From: CAZGLK01 sp964526375 | Lineage (GTDB): Bacteria > Patescibacteriota > Minisyncoccia > JACQLN01 | Direction of reading: 5' to 3' | DNA length: 18,629 nt | Assembly (NCBI GenBank): GCA_964526375.1 | Contig: CAZGLK010000012.1 | Coordinates: forward strand, 1 to 18,629 | Part shown: one piece after another, positions 1 through 6,342 of the stretch | Position numbering within the stretch: the stretch's first letter is position 1 | Layout: every line of letters starts with the position of its first letter | Program-made: the position numbers and the translations under genes | Notes under the pieces: model-generated | The model's input: the letters and a program-made list of their open reading frames with translations, nothing else | What the model was told of the DNA's origin: nothing | The model's database searches: none

Positions 1-2
1 CC

Positions 3-1145
3 ATCGAGAGGAGCGAACCTTCCCAGAAACGGAGCAGAGTAAAAATGGTCGTTCTGCTTGTTCTTGTTGCCGCCGTTTCCATGGGCGCCGCCGTTACGGT
101 CCTCAAAATTAAAAAAGGGGCAGCCGTGAAAAAGAAAGAAGCCGAGGTGCTTATAAAAGAAGTTAGCGAGCTTAAAGAAAAAATTGTCTCCCTGCTGGAA
201 CTAAACAACAAAACCGAGGCCGAAGAATTAACCACATCGGCCATGGAGAAACTGCGGCGAGTGGAAGAGCTGGGGTTTTTTAAAACCAGCCGCGTTACCC
301 TGGAAGAGGAACTTGCCAAAATCAGCCGCGACCTAAAACACCTTGAGCTTATAAACTCCCCGCGCGCAATTGTGGATTTAGCCGCCTCTCCCGCCGGCTT
401 TGAGCCGCGGGGCTTGAGTTTGGGCAAAAACAAAATAATAGTTTTTGGCGGCAATGGTTTTTATAAATATAACCTTAACCTTCGCAGCGGCGAGTTTGAT
501 CTTTCGGCCGGAAACAATCTTCTCTACGCGCTGGAAAATCCCAGCGACCCCAATCAGCTTTGGCTGCTTAAGAATAACGGCGTGATCACAAACACAACCG
601 CAAAAAATAATCAGGCCCGGCAGGAAGAATTATTGCGACCCAGCAGCGAGATCGGCGAGTTAAAAGAAATGGCCTACTACGGCGATGCTCTTTATGTGCT
701 GAATCAAGCCGGGTTAATATACAAACTTGATTTGGAAGCGGCCACTTCATCCGACACCAACGACGGTTTAACACCTTGGCTTGAATCCGATCCAAGCTCC
801 GAGCTCCAAGTTCCAAGTTCCAAGATCACCACCATGGCCATTGACGGCGCCATTTACGGCCTAATCGGCTCCAATAAGCTAACCAAACTGCAAAATGGCG
901 AATCTCAAAACCAAACCGATCTAACCGAGAGCGTAGACCAAATTGCAACCGAACCCGATTTTGACCACATTTACCTTTTGTCCCGCGCCGAGAACATGAT
1001 TCTGGTAATGGACAAACGCGACCGCACCGTCAAAAAAAGACTTAGCCACCCCGATCTGGGGCAAGCTAAGTCTTTTACCGTGGACTCACGCGAGCGCACA
1101 ATCTATTTTTTGAAAGACAAAACGGTGTATTCGTTTGAGATATAA
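3..1145 (+). CDS. Membrane-anchored protein with coiled coil and probable beta-propeller, 5' end probably outside window
   Basis: I do not recognise a named family. The first ATG is at 45, giving 366 residues, with a GGAG 10 nt upstream. However, the frame stays open to the window edge and the residues before the ATG are basic, as on the cytoplasmic side of a membrane segment. The protein may therefore begin further upstream with a cytosolic domain. From the ATG, residues 1-22 form one hydrophobic segment. Residues 25-115 are Lys/Glu-rich and probably coiled coil. Residues 115-366 alternate short beta-like stretches with Gly/Asp turns and recurring YxL or IYxL motifs at roughly 40-residue spacing, as in a beta-propeller sensor or scaffold. 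From memory, CPR genomes encode PP2C-type phosphatases with this kind of tail, but no catalytic part is visible here. It is convergent with rplL and contains satellite-derived sequence at 790-826 and a palindrome at 1035-1076. Confidence 0.75.
   Translation: MERSEPSQKRSRVKMVVLLVLVAAVSMGAAVTVLKIKKGAAVKKKEAEVLIKEVSELKEKIVSLLELNNKTEAEELTTSAMEKLRRVEELGFFKTSRVTLEEELAKISRDLKHLELINSPRAIVDLAASPAGFEPRGLSLGKNKIIVFGGNGFYKYNLNLRSGEFDLSAGNNLLYALENPSDPNQLWLLKNNGVITNTTAKNNQARQEELLRPSSEIGELKEMAYYGDALYVLNQAGLIYKLDLEAATSSDTNDGLTPWLESDPSSELQVPSSKITTMAIDGAIYGLIGSNKLTKLQNGESQNQTDLTESVDQIATEPDFDHIYLLSRAENMILVMDKRDRTVKKRLSHPDLGQAKSFTVDSRERTIYFLKDKTVYSFEI
790..826. repeat. In-frame CCAAGNT satellite patch
   Basis: Degenerate 7-bp units (tccaagc, tccaagt, ttccaag) are read in frame as a Ser/Pro/Leu/Gln-rich stretch. 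They are the complement of the CTTGGAN satellite at 11049-11181, so the same satellite family appears here inside a coding region. Confidence 0.6.
1035..1076. repeat. In-frame palindrome (12-bp arms) in the propeller region
   Basis: Arms aaaagacttagc (1035-1046) and gctaagtctttt (1065-1076) are perfect reverse complements. Inside them cccc (1049-1052) pairs with gggg (1058-1061) around a 5-nt loop. The element is translated as part of the protein without disturbing the frame. It is not a terminator, because about 70 nt of coding sequence follow it. Confidence 0.75.
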
Positions 1146-1182
1146 GACTTATAAGTCCTATGAGACCTATTGGACTTATTTT
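1143..1182. repeat. 9-bp-period ATAAGTCC/TATTGGACC satellite between convergent genes
   Basis: Degenerate self-complementary units fill the whole gap between the two convergent genes. The array overlaps the TAA stop of the plus-strand gene (1143-1145) and the stop of rplL (1176-1178), so both stops lie at or inside it. Confidence 0.7.
1151..1182 (+). terminator. Possible terminator formed by the satellite
   Basis: ataagtcc (1151-1158) pairs with ggacttat (1172-1179) across a 13-nt loop and is followed by a T-rich stretch on the plus strand. The stem is AU-rich and the loop long, so it is weak as an intrinsic terminator. No better candidate exists between the convergent genes. Confidence 0.35.
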
Positions 1183-1568
1183 ATTTCGGCGCTCGCTCCC
1201 GCGGCCTCCAGTTTGGCTTTTATCTCCTCGGCTTCGGCTTTGGCCACACCGGCTTTAACAACCTTGGGCGCGCCATCAACCAAATCCTTGGCCTCTTTCA
1301 AACCCAAACTGGTAAGCTCCCGAACCACTTTGATTACGGCGATTTTTTGATCACCCGCGGCTTTTAACTCAACATCAAAAGTTGACTTCTCATCAGCGCT
1401 GCTAGCCTGTCCGGTCCCTCCATTCGTTGGGACAACCGCTGCTGCGGCTGCAGAAACTCCAAACTTGGCCTCCAAAGTTTTAACCAACTCGGCCAGTTCC
1501 AGAACATTCATCTGTTCTACCTCGGAAATGAAACCTTTGAACTTATCGGGAACTTCTATGTTTTCCAT
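1176..1568 (-). CDS. rplL: 50S ribosomal protein L7/L12
   Basis: L12 forms the mobile stalk dimers that recruit and activate translational GTPases on the 50S subunit, anchored through L10. The 130-residue length is close to the family norm. Residues 1-35 form the helical dimerisation domain, with the VLELAELVKTLE pattern. Residues 36-60 are the flexible Ala/Gly/Ser hinge. Residues 63-130 are the globular domain, with the conserved KIAVIKVVRELTSLGLKEAK run and the Gly-Ala-Pro/Val-Val turn (DGAPKVVKAGV). It ends in AEIK. It follows rplJ on the same strand after 72 nt of satellite DNA, and presumably shares the rplJ promoter and leader. No SD precedes the ATG; the upstream bases are satellite-derived and AT-rich. 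Confidence 0.97.
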   Translation of the reverse strand: MENIEVPDKFKGFISEVEQMNVLELAELVKTLEAKFGVSAAAAAVVPTNGGTGQASSADEKSTFDVELKAAGDQKIAVIKVVRELTSLGLKEAKDLVDGAPKVVKAGVAKAEAEEIKAKLEAAGASAEIK

Positions 1569-1573
1569 ATTTT

Positions 1574-1612
1574 AATACGACCAATAGGTCTTATAGGACT
1601 TATACGACGACC
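1574..1612. repeat. 9-bp-period TATAGGACC satellite between rplJ and rplL
   Basis: Units such as caataggtc, ttataggac and ttatacgac repeat at 9 bp immediately upstream of the rplL start. No SD remains in this spacer. Confidence 0.65.
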
Positions 1613-1630
1613 TTTGCCATAATTCCTAAT

Positions 1631-1657
1631 TCACTACTCACTACTCACTACTCACTC
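1631..1657. repeat. 7-bp tandem repeat (tcactac) overlapping the rplJ stop
   Basis: Three tcactac units and a partial fourth run across the rplJ 3' end. On the coding strand they read gtgagtagtgagtag, supplying the last four residues (VSSE) and the TAG stop at 1641-1643. Confidence 0.75.
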
Positions 1658-2144
1658 TTCTCCTAACTCCATCCAGCACCCTGGCAAGCCCGCTCACCGG
1701 CGATAACAACATAGCCAATACTTGCCCCAGCAATACCTCTCGGCTGGGCAGTAAAGCCAAAGCAGTTATTTCCTGGGTACTCATTAGCCGGCCCATCAAA
1801 AATCCGCCCAAAAGGGCCAGCTTTTTGTGTACTCGCGAAAAAGCGTCCAGCGGCTTGGCGATTGCGCCCGCTTCAGACGCGGCCGAACCATAAGCCAAGG
1901 CCAACGACCCCCGATGAGCCGACAAGTCAAAGTTCCAATCAGCTCCGGCCTCCCTGAAAGCAAAACCAAGCAGCGACTTTTTTAACACCTTAAAGCCAAT
2001 GCTTTCTTTTTTCAATTCCCTCTTAAGCGCGGTCGTTTCGGCCATGGTTAGACCCGAGAAATCAGCAAACACAAAATTGCCGTTGTTTTGCAAAATGCCA
2101 GCCAGCTCCGAAACCAGTTTAATTTTTTGCTGTTTACTTAACAT
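1641..2144 (-). CDS. rplJ: 50S ribosomal protein L10
   Basis: L10 is the stalk base protein. It binds 23S rRNA with L11 and carries the L12 dimers; in many bacteria the L10-L12 complex also represses its own mRNA. The 167-residue length matches the family (E. coli 165). Residues 1-100 are the RNA-binding domain, with the conserved N-terminal KQQKIKLVSELAGIL helix, FADFSGLTMAETTALKRELKK and FKVLKKSLLGFAF. The C-terminal half has the GGFLMGRLMSTQEITALALLPSREVLLGQVLAMLLSP pattern leading to the L12-binding helix. The gene is preceded by its own promoter and a structured leader of about 195 nt. No SD is seen. The last residues and stop come from a 7-bp satellite. It lies downstream of rpoBC rather than upstream as in E. 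coli. Confidence 0.96.
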   Translation of the reverse strand: MLSKQQKIKLVSELAGILQNNGNFVFADFSGLTMAETTALKRELKKESIGFKVLKKSLLGFAFREAGADWNFDLSAHRGSLALAYGSAASEAGAIAKPLDAFSRVHKKLALLGGFLMGRLMSTQEITALALLPSREVLLGQVLAMLLSPVSGLARVLDGVRRRVSSE

Positions 2145-2186
2145 ATATAGGACTTATTGGTCCCATAGGACCGATTGGACCTATAA
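2145..2186. repeat. 9-bp-period satellite directly upstream of rplJ
   Basis: Units tataggact, tattggtcc, cataggacc and gattggacc repeat at 9 bp and end against the rplJ ATG. They occupy the position where an SD would be expected. Confidence 0.7.
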
Positions 2187-2210
2187 AAATTGTCTGCGTC
2201 TCCGCAGACA
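2185..2210 (-). terminator. Intrinsic terminator in the rplJ leader
   Basis: On the minus strand tgtctgcg (2210-2203 as transcribed) pairs with cgcagaca across a 4-nt gaga loop. This 8-bp GC-rich stem is followed by aa and five T. It lies about 40 nt before the rplJ ATG, so it would work as an attenuator. Its 5' arm is also the partner of an upstream leader segment at 2324-2337. Confidence 0.65.
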
Positions 2211-2338
2211 CTTTCAATGGAGAAGGAGGTTTTTAACGCCATGCTAAAGCATGGCTAAACCTCCCATTAAAGCCAAGACATTGGCTTTAATTCCTCGATG
2301 GGACTTACCCCTTTGACGGGCGCCCATTGTCTGCGGAC

Positions 2339-2367
2339 TTTACACCAGTTTAGCCGAAAGCTAAACT
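2339..2367 (+). promoter_or_regulatory. Opposite-strand promoter elements in the same palindrome
   Basis: Because the palindrome is nearly symmetric, the plus strand carries TTTACA (2339-2344), a 17-nt spacer and TAAACT (2362-2367). If active, it would start an antisense transcript running into the 3' end of rpoC. No gene on the plus strand uses it. Confidence 0.4.
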
Positions 2368-2375
2368 GGTGTCAA
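2347..2375 (-). promoter_or_regulatory. Promoter of rplJL inside a perfect palindrome
   Basis: TTGACA (2375-2370 as transcribed), a 17-nt spacer and TAAACT (2352-2347) form a good sigma-70 promoter. Transcription would begin near 2340, just before the anti-terminator segment. The whole promoter lies in an inverted repeat with 13-bp arms, acaccagtttagc/gctaaactggtgt (2343-2373), around a 5-nt centre. The symmetry may be an operator, or a mobile palindrome that happens to carry promoter elements. Confidence 0.6.
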
Positions 2376-2384
2376 CCTCCTATA

Positions 2385-2460
2385 TCCTACACCCTATACC
2401 CTATACCCTATACCCTATACCCTATACCCTATACCCTAAACCCCCTACCCCCTAAACCCC
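2385..2460. repeat. 7-bp CCCTATA satellite overlapping the rpoC stop
   Basis: Six perfect CCCTATA units (2392-2433) are followed by CCCTAAA and degenerate C-rich units. The last part is inside rpoC: the final codons and the TAG stop (2445-2447) fall in the array. Confidence 0.85.
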
Positions 2461-5400
2461 GTTCCGGCCGGAATCAAGCGGCCCACGATCACATTCTCTT
2501 TAAGACCTTTCAGGCGGTCTTCTTTGGCCTCAATGGCGGCGCCGATCAAACTGCGGGCGGTTTCCTGGAACGAGGCCGCCGACAGGAAACTCTCGGTGGT
2601 TAACGACACCTTGGTTATGCCCAATAACAACTGCTCGTAGGTAGCCTCTTTACCTTTTTCTCCCCTTTCCCCCTTTTCTCCCTTTTTATCCCCTTTATCA
2701 CCCAACCGCCTGTTTTCTTCCAACAATCTCCACTTCTCCACTACTTCACCGGGCAGAAGAGCCGTATCGCCGGCCTCTTTAACCCTTAAGCGCGAAAACA
2801 TTTGCCGCACAATAACCTCCACATATTTTTCGTTGATGCTCGCCCCTTGGGTAACATAAATTGACTCCACCTCGCGCACAATGTAGCGCTCCACCGCTTC
2901 CAGTCCCGAAAGCTCAAACAATTCGTGCAAGTCCAAGTGGCCCTCGGAAAGCTGGGTGCCCCGGCTAACCAAGTCGCCTTTCTCAACCAAAACACCCGCG
3001 CCCACCGGCAAGCTGTATTCCTTGGCCGTACCCTCTTTCTCCTTTTTTGCCCTTTTCTCCCCTTCCTCAACCCTTATTTTTATAACCTTCTCTCCGCCCT
3101 GTGACACAACATCTTCTACCACGCCGTCATACTCCGAAAGCAAACCCTTGCCTTTGGGCGAGCGCACCTCAAAAACCTCCTCCACACGCGGCAAACCCTG
3201 GGTGATGTCACTGCCGCCAGCCACACCGCCAACATGGAAAGTTCTCATGGTAAGCTGTGTGCCCGGCTCACCGATGGCCTGCGCCGTAACTATGCCCACC
3301 GCCGCGCCCTCTACAACCAGTTTGTTGGTGCCAAGATCGCTGCCAAAACACATGGCACAAATGCCCACCCGGCTGCGGCAGCGCAAAACCGACCTTACCT
3401 TAAACTCGGCCAGTCCCGCCTCGTCCAGCTGGCGAGCTTGCTCGGCCGTAATCAAATCACCTTTTTTAATAAACACCTTGCCACGGCCGTCTTTGGCATC
3501 CTGCAAAGCCGCGCGCCCTACCAGCCGATCCCCCAGCGGCACACCTATTTCTTCGCTGTCTACGCGCCGCTTAACCACCCCAGTTTCATCGCCACAATCC
3601 CGTTCGCGCACCACCACATCTTGAGCTACATCAACAAGACGTCGCGTCAAATACCCGGCCGCCGCAGTTTTAAGCGCGGTGTCAGTGGTGCCTTTGCGGG
3701 CGCCGTGAGTGGAAATAAAGTATTCCAAAACATTAAAGCCCTCCTTAAACGACGGCACAATAGGCAGTTCAATAATTTCGCCGGCCGGGTTGATCACCAA
3801 ACCCTTCATGCCGGCCATCTGGGTCAGCTGGCTCATACTGCCGCGCGAGCCGGAATCAAAAATCTGAAAGACCGGATTGGTTTTTTTCATTTCTTCGGGC
3901 ACAACTTTGGTTATTTCTTCTTTAAGCCGGTGCCAAATGGCAATGGACTTGGTTTTGCGCTCTTCCAAAGTAAGCAGGCCTTGCAGGTAATATTCGCGAA
4001 TATTTTCCACTTCCGTCCGGGCCTGGGCCGCCAACCCCGCCTTCTTTTGGGGCACTATCACATCATCCATGCCCCAAGAAATGCCCGAACGGGTGGCAAA
4101 ATCAAAACCCAAATCTTTTATGGCATCCAAAACCTTTACCGATTCCTCATTGGGCAGTTTGCGGATGATAGTGCTGGTCAGTTTGGACAAACTTCTTTTG
4201 TCCATAACCTTGTTAACATATTCCCAGCCAGCCGGCAGAACGCGGTTAAACAAAATCCGCCCCACGGTGGTTTCAATAAACTCGCCTTTGGTTTTTTCAA
4301 AACGGACTTTTATTTTGGCGCGCAGATCCACCACGGCAAAATCATAAGCCAAAATGGCCTCATTGGCCGACCCAAAGACCTTACCAGCCCCTTTTGCTCC
4401 CCTTTCATCCCCTTTCTCCCCTTTAACCCATTCGCTGGTCATCCAGTAAATTCCCAAAACCATGTCCTGTTGAGGGTTGGCGATGGCTTCACCGGTAGCC
4501 GGCTTTAGCAGATTTTTGCTCGCCAGCATAATCTCGTGGGCTTCTTTTTGGGCCTCGGCCGAAAGCGGCAAATGAACGGCCATCTGGTCACCGTCAAAAT
4601 CGGCGTTAAAGGCCTGGCAAACCAAAGGGTGAACCTGAATAGCCGAGCCCTCAATCAATATGGGCTGAAAGGCCTGAATGCCCAAACGGTGCAGAGTCGG
4701 CGCGCGGTTTAGCAAAATCGCCCGGTCACGAATAACCTCCTCCAAAGATTCCCAAACCACATCGGCTTCGTCTTCCACCAGCCGCGAGGCGTTGCGTATG
4801 TTGGAAGCTACTTCTTTTTCGTAAATGAGCTTGTTGATCACAAAGGGCTTGAAAATTTCCAAAGCCATGCGCTTGGGCAAACCGGCCTGGTAGAGTTTTA
4901 ACTCCGGCCCCACCACAATCACCGACCGCCCCGAATAATCCACGCGCTTGCCCAAAAGATTCTGGCGGAAGCGGCCCTGCTTGCCCTTAAGCAAATCGGC
5001 GAGTGATTTTAAGGCCCGCTTCTGCCCGCCGGCGGCATTGGCTTCGGCGCCTCCGCCGCGATGAGAAGAATTGTCTATTAAAGAATCCACCGCCTCCTGC
5101 AGCATTCTTTTTTCGTTGCGGACAATAACCTCGGGCGATTTTAAATCAATCAGTTTTTTAAGGCGGTTGTTGCGGTTGATAACGCGCCGGTAAAGATCAT
5201 TTACATCGGAGCTGGCATAGCGGCCGCCATCCAGCGGCACCATGGGGCGCAAATCTGGCGGAATAACCGGCACCACGCTAATAAACATCCATTCCGGGCG
5301 GATGTTGTTGCGCATCAAGGCCTCCACCAGTCTTAACCGCCGCAGCTGCTTTTTTTTGTCCACCCCGTCAGAGGCCGACTTCCTGGACTTGGAAACCGAG

Positions 5401-6254
5401 TTTCCAATTGGAAACTCGGTTTCCAACGCCGCTGTCGAACCTATAGGCCCACCAGAAGAAGAAACTTCACCGCCGGCCGCAATTATCCCGGCCGCATCGG
5501 CATCACCCTTAAGCAAATCAGTCTTTTCCATTTTCCTTAAAACATCTTGTTTGACTTCGGCCAAATCCATATTCTCAAAGATGCGCCGCACCGCCTCGGC
5601 GCCAATATCGGCCTTAAACACCTCACCGTATTTTAAGGACAGATCGTAATACTCCAGTTCCGAGAGCACCTTGTATTTTTTAATGCCGGCCAGCTCCTCC
5701 AGGGCTTGATCACGCAAGGCCTTAAGTTCGCGCGACTTGCCCTTGGACTCCAGCGTCTTGGCTTTGGCTTTGTACTCGCGCTCAATTTCGGCGATCACCC
5801 GGCCACGGGCTTCTTCGTCCACATCGGTAACAATATAGGCCCCAAAATAAATTACTTTCTCCAGCTCCTGCACGCCCAAATCCAACAAGAGACCCATTTT
5901 GGACGGCACCCCCCGCAAAAACCAAATATGGCTTACCGGCGAAGCCAGAGTAATGTGGCCCATTCTTTCGCGCCGCACTATGGCCCGAGTTACCTCCACG
6001 CCGCACTTATCGCAAACAATACCCTTGTAGCGGATGCGGCGGTATTTGCCGCAGTAGCACTCCCAGTCTTTGGTCGGCCCGAATATGGCTTCCGAAAACA
6101 AACCTTCCTTTTCGGGCTTTTGGGTGCGGTAGTTGATGGTTTCGGGCTTAGTAACCTCGCCGTAAGACCAGCTCAAAATAGCCTCGGGCGAAGCGAGTTT
6201 TATGCGGATAGCCCGAAAGTCTTTTAAGTTGGGAGGAATGGAACCCTTTTGCAT
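2445..6254 (-). CDS. rpoC: DNA-directed RNA polymerase subunit beta'
   Basis: This is the catalytic subunit of RNA polymerase, about 1269 residues from the ATG at 6254; a TTG 24 nt upstream is in frame but lies in satellite DNA. The N-terminal zinc ribbon has C66, C68, C81 and C84. The clamp helix region runs to PEWMFISVVPVIPPDLRPMV. The active-site NADFDGDQ motif places the Mg-binding aspartates at D552, D554 and D556. The second zinc site is C887, C959, C966 and C969. The trigger-loop region (KGTTDTALKTAAAGYLTRRLVD) and the C-terminal SFLSAASFQET and ENVIVGRLIPAGTGF motifs are present. Unusual features are an insert at residues ~255-300 containing a perfect 38-bp palindrome, and three Gly/Glu/Lys-rich stretches encoded by a satellite. 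It follows rpoB after 88 nt of AT-rich repeat. Confidence 0.97.
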   Translation of the reverse strand: MQKGSIPPNLKDFRAIRIKLASPEAILSWSYGEVTKPETINYRTQKPEKEGLFSEAIFGPTKDWECYCGKYRRIRYKGIVCDKCGVEVTRAIVRRERMGHITLASPVSHIWFLRGVPSKMGLLLDLGVQELEKVIYFGAYIVTDVDEEARGRVIAEIEREYKAKAKTLESKGKSRELKALRDQALEELAGIKKYKVLSELEYYDLSLKYGEVFKADIGAEAVRRIFENMDLAEVKQDVLRKMEKTDLLKGDADAAGIIAAGGEVSSSGGPIGSTAALETEFPIGNSVSKSRKSASDGVDKKKQLRRLRLVEALMRNNIRPEWMFISVVPVIPPDLRPMVPLDGGRYASSDVNDLYRRVINRNNRLKKLIDLKSPEVIVRNEKRMLQEAVDSLIDNSSHRGGGAEANAAGGQKRALKSLADLLKGKQGRFRQNLLGKRVDYSGRSVIVVGPELKLYQAGLPKRMALEIFKPFVINKLIYEKEVASNIRNASRLVEDEADVVWESLEEVIRDRAILLNRAPTLHRLGIQAFQPILIEGSAIQVHPLVCQAFNADFDGDQMAVHLPLSAEAQKEAHEIMLASKNLLKPATGEAIANPQQDMVLGIYWMTSEWVKGEKGDERGAKGAGKVFGSANEAILAYDFAVVDLRAKIKVRFEKTKGEFIETTVGRILFNRVLPAGWEYVNKVMDKRSLSKLTSTIIRKLPNEESVKVLDAIKDLGFDFATRSGISWGMDDVIVPQKKAGLAAQARTEVENIREYYLQGLLTLEERKTKSIAIWHRLKEEITKVVPEEMKKTNPVFQIFDSGSRGSMSQLTQMAGMKGLVINPAGEIIELPIVPSFKEGFNVLEYFISTHGARKGTTDTALKTAAAGYLTRRLVDVAQDVVVRERDCGDETGVVKRRVDSEEIGVPLGDRLVGRAALQDAKDGRGKVFIKKGDLITAEQARQLDEAGLAEFKVRSVLRCRSRVGICAMCFGSDLGTNKLVVEGAAVGIVTAQAIGEPGTQLTMRTFHVGGVAGGSDITQGLPRVEEVFEVRSPKGKGLLSEYDGVVEDVVSQGGEKVIKIRVEEGEKRAKKEKEGTAKEYSLPVGAGVLVEKGDLVSRGTQLSEGHLDLHELFELSGLEAVERYIVREVESIYVTQGASINEKYVEVIVRQMFSRLRVKEAGDTALLPGEVVEKWRLLEENRRLGDKGDKKGEKGERGEKGKEATYEQLLLGITKVSLTTESFLSAASFQETARSLIGAAIEAKEDRLKGLKENVIVGRLIPAGTGFRG
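2646..2703. repeat. In-frame CCCCTTTNT satellite encoding (G-E-K)n near the rpoC C-terminus
   Basis: C-rich and T-rich blocks alternate at about 9 bp and are read on the minus strand as Gly-Asp/Glu/Arg-Lys tripeptides. They sit just before the conserved QLLLGITK motif, where other RpoC proteins have only a short linker. Confidence 0.7.
3031..3066. repeat. In-frame satellite encoding a Lys/Glu run in rpoC
   Basis: This is the same type of C/T alternation as at 2646-2703. It is translated as a basic and acidic stretch (GEKRAKKEKEG) in the domain after the PRVEEVFE motif. Confidence 0.5.
4387..4427. repeat. In-frame CCCCTTT satellite encoding Gly/Lys/Glu in rpoC
   Basis: Four cccctt blocks spaced 9-11 bp apart are translated as KGEKGDERGAKGAG, at a surface loop after the YWMTSEW segment. 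Confidence 0.6.
5389..5426. repeat. Perfect 38-bp palindrome inside rpoC
   Basis: The 38 bases equal their own reverse complement, centred on caattg. Each 19-base half is itself a hairpin, ttggaaa-ccgag-tttccaa and its mirror. It encodes LETEFPIGNSVS at about residues 277-288, within a low-complexity insert absent from E. coli RpoC. The frame is kept. Confidence 0.9.
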
Positions 6255-6269
6255 CTTTTCAATTTTATA

Positions 6270-6342
6270 ATTACCCAATTACTAAATTACTAAATTACAT
6301 CTCCTTTGAAAAAGGTAATTAAGTAATTAAGTAACTAAGTAA
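6270..6342 (-). promoter_or_regulatory. Satellite hairpin in the rpoB-rpoC spacer with an SD in the loop
   Basis: Two AT-rich 8-bp satellites, taattaag and aattacta types, face each other as inverted repeats and can pair (11 of 12 positions across the inner arms). The loop holds AAAGGAG (6307-6301 as transcribed), the only strong SD in the spacer. It is 46 nt from the rpoC ATG and 22 nt from the alternative TTG, too far for normal use unless the right arm is folded. The right arm looks like an insertion between SD and start. Confidence 0.5.

Larger units (their letters stand above)
2145..2340 (-). promoter_or_regulatory. Structured rplJL leader, probable L10-type attenuator
   Basis: In transcription order the leader holds several elements. 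An anti-terminator segment (2337-2324) comes first. Next is a hairpin with 10-bp arms and a gaca/tgtc loop (2290-2267). Then comes a two-tier stem: ggaggttt pairs with aaacctcc (2264-2225) around a gccatgc/gcatggc hairpin. The segment 2220-2201 follows, complementary to 2324-2337 by about 14 bp with a short bulge. Last is the intrinsic terminator, whose 5' arm overlaps 2210-2203. Long-range pairing and terminator are therefore mutually exclusive. In Bacillus subtilis the L10-L12 complex controls rplJL by attenuation through such a leader. I infer the same here but did not align to the Rfam L10 leader. Confidence 0.6.

Noticed and set aside
2392..2440. Telomere-like CCCTATA/CCCTAA repeat
   Set aside because: It is an internal satellite between two genes and overlaps the rpoC stop; nothing suggests a chromosome end.
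3234..4508. Plus-strand open frame of 424 codons antisense to rpoC
   Set aside because: It lies wholly within the conserved rpoC frame, which explains every codon. Its translation has no recognisable domain, and no promoter or SD is present.
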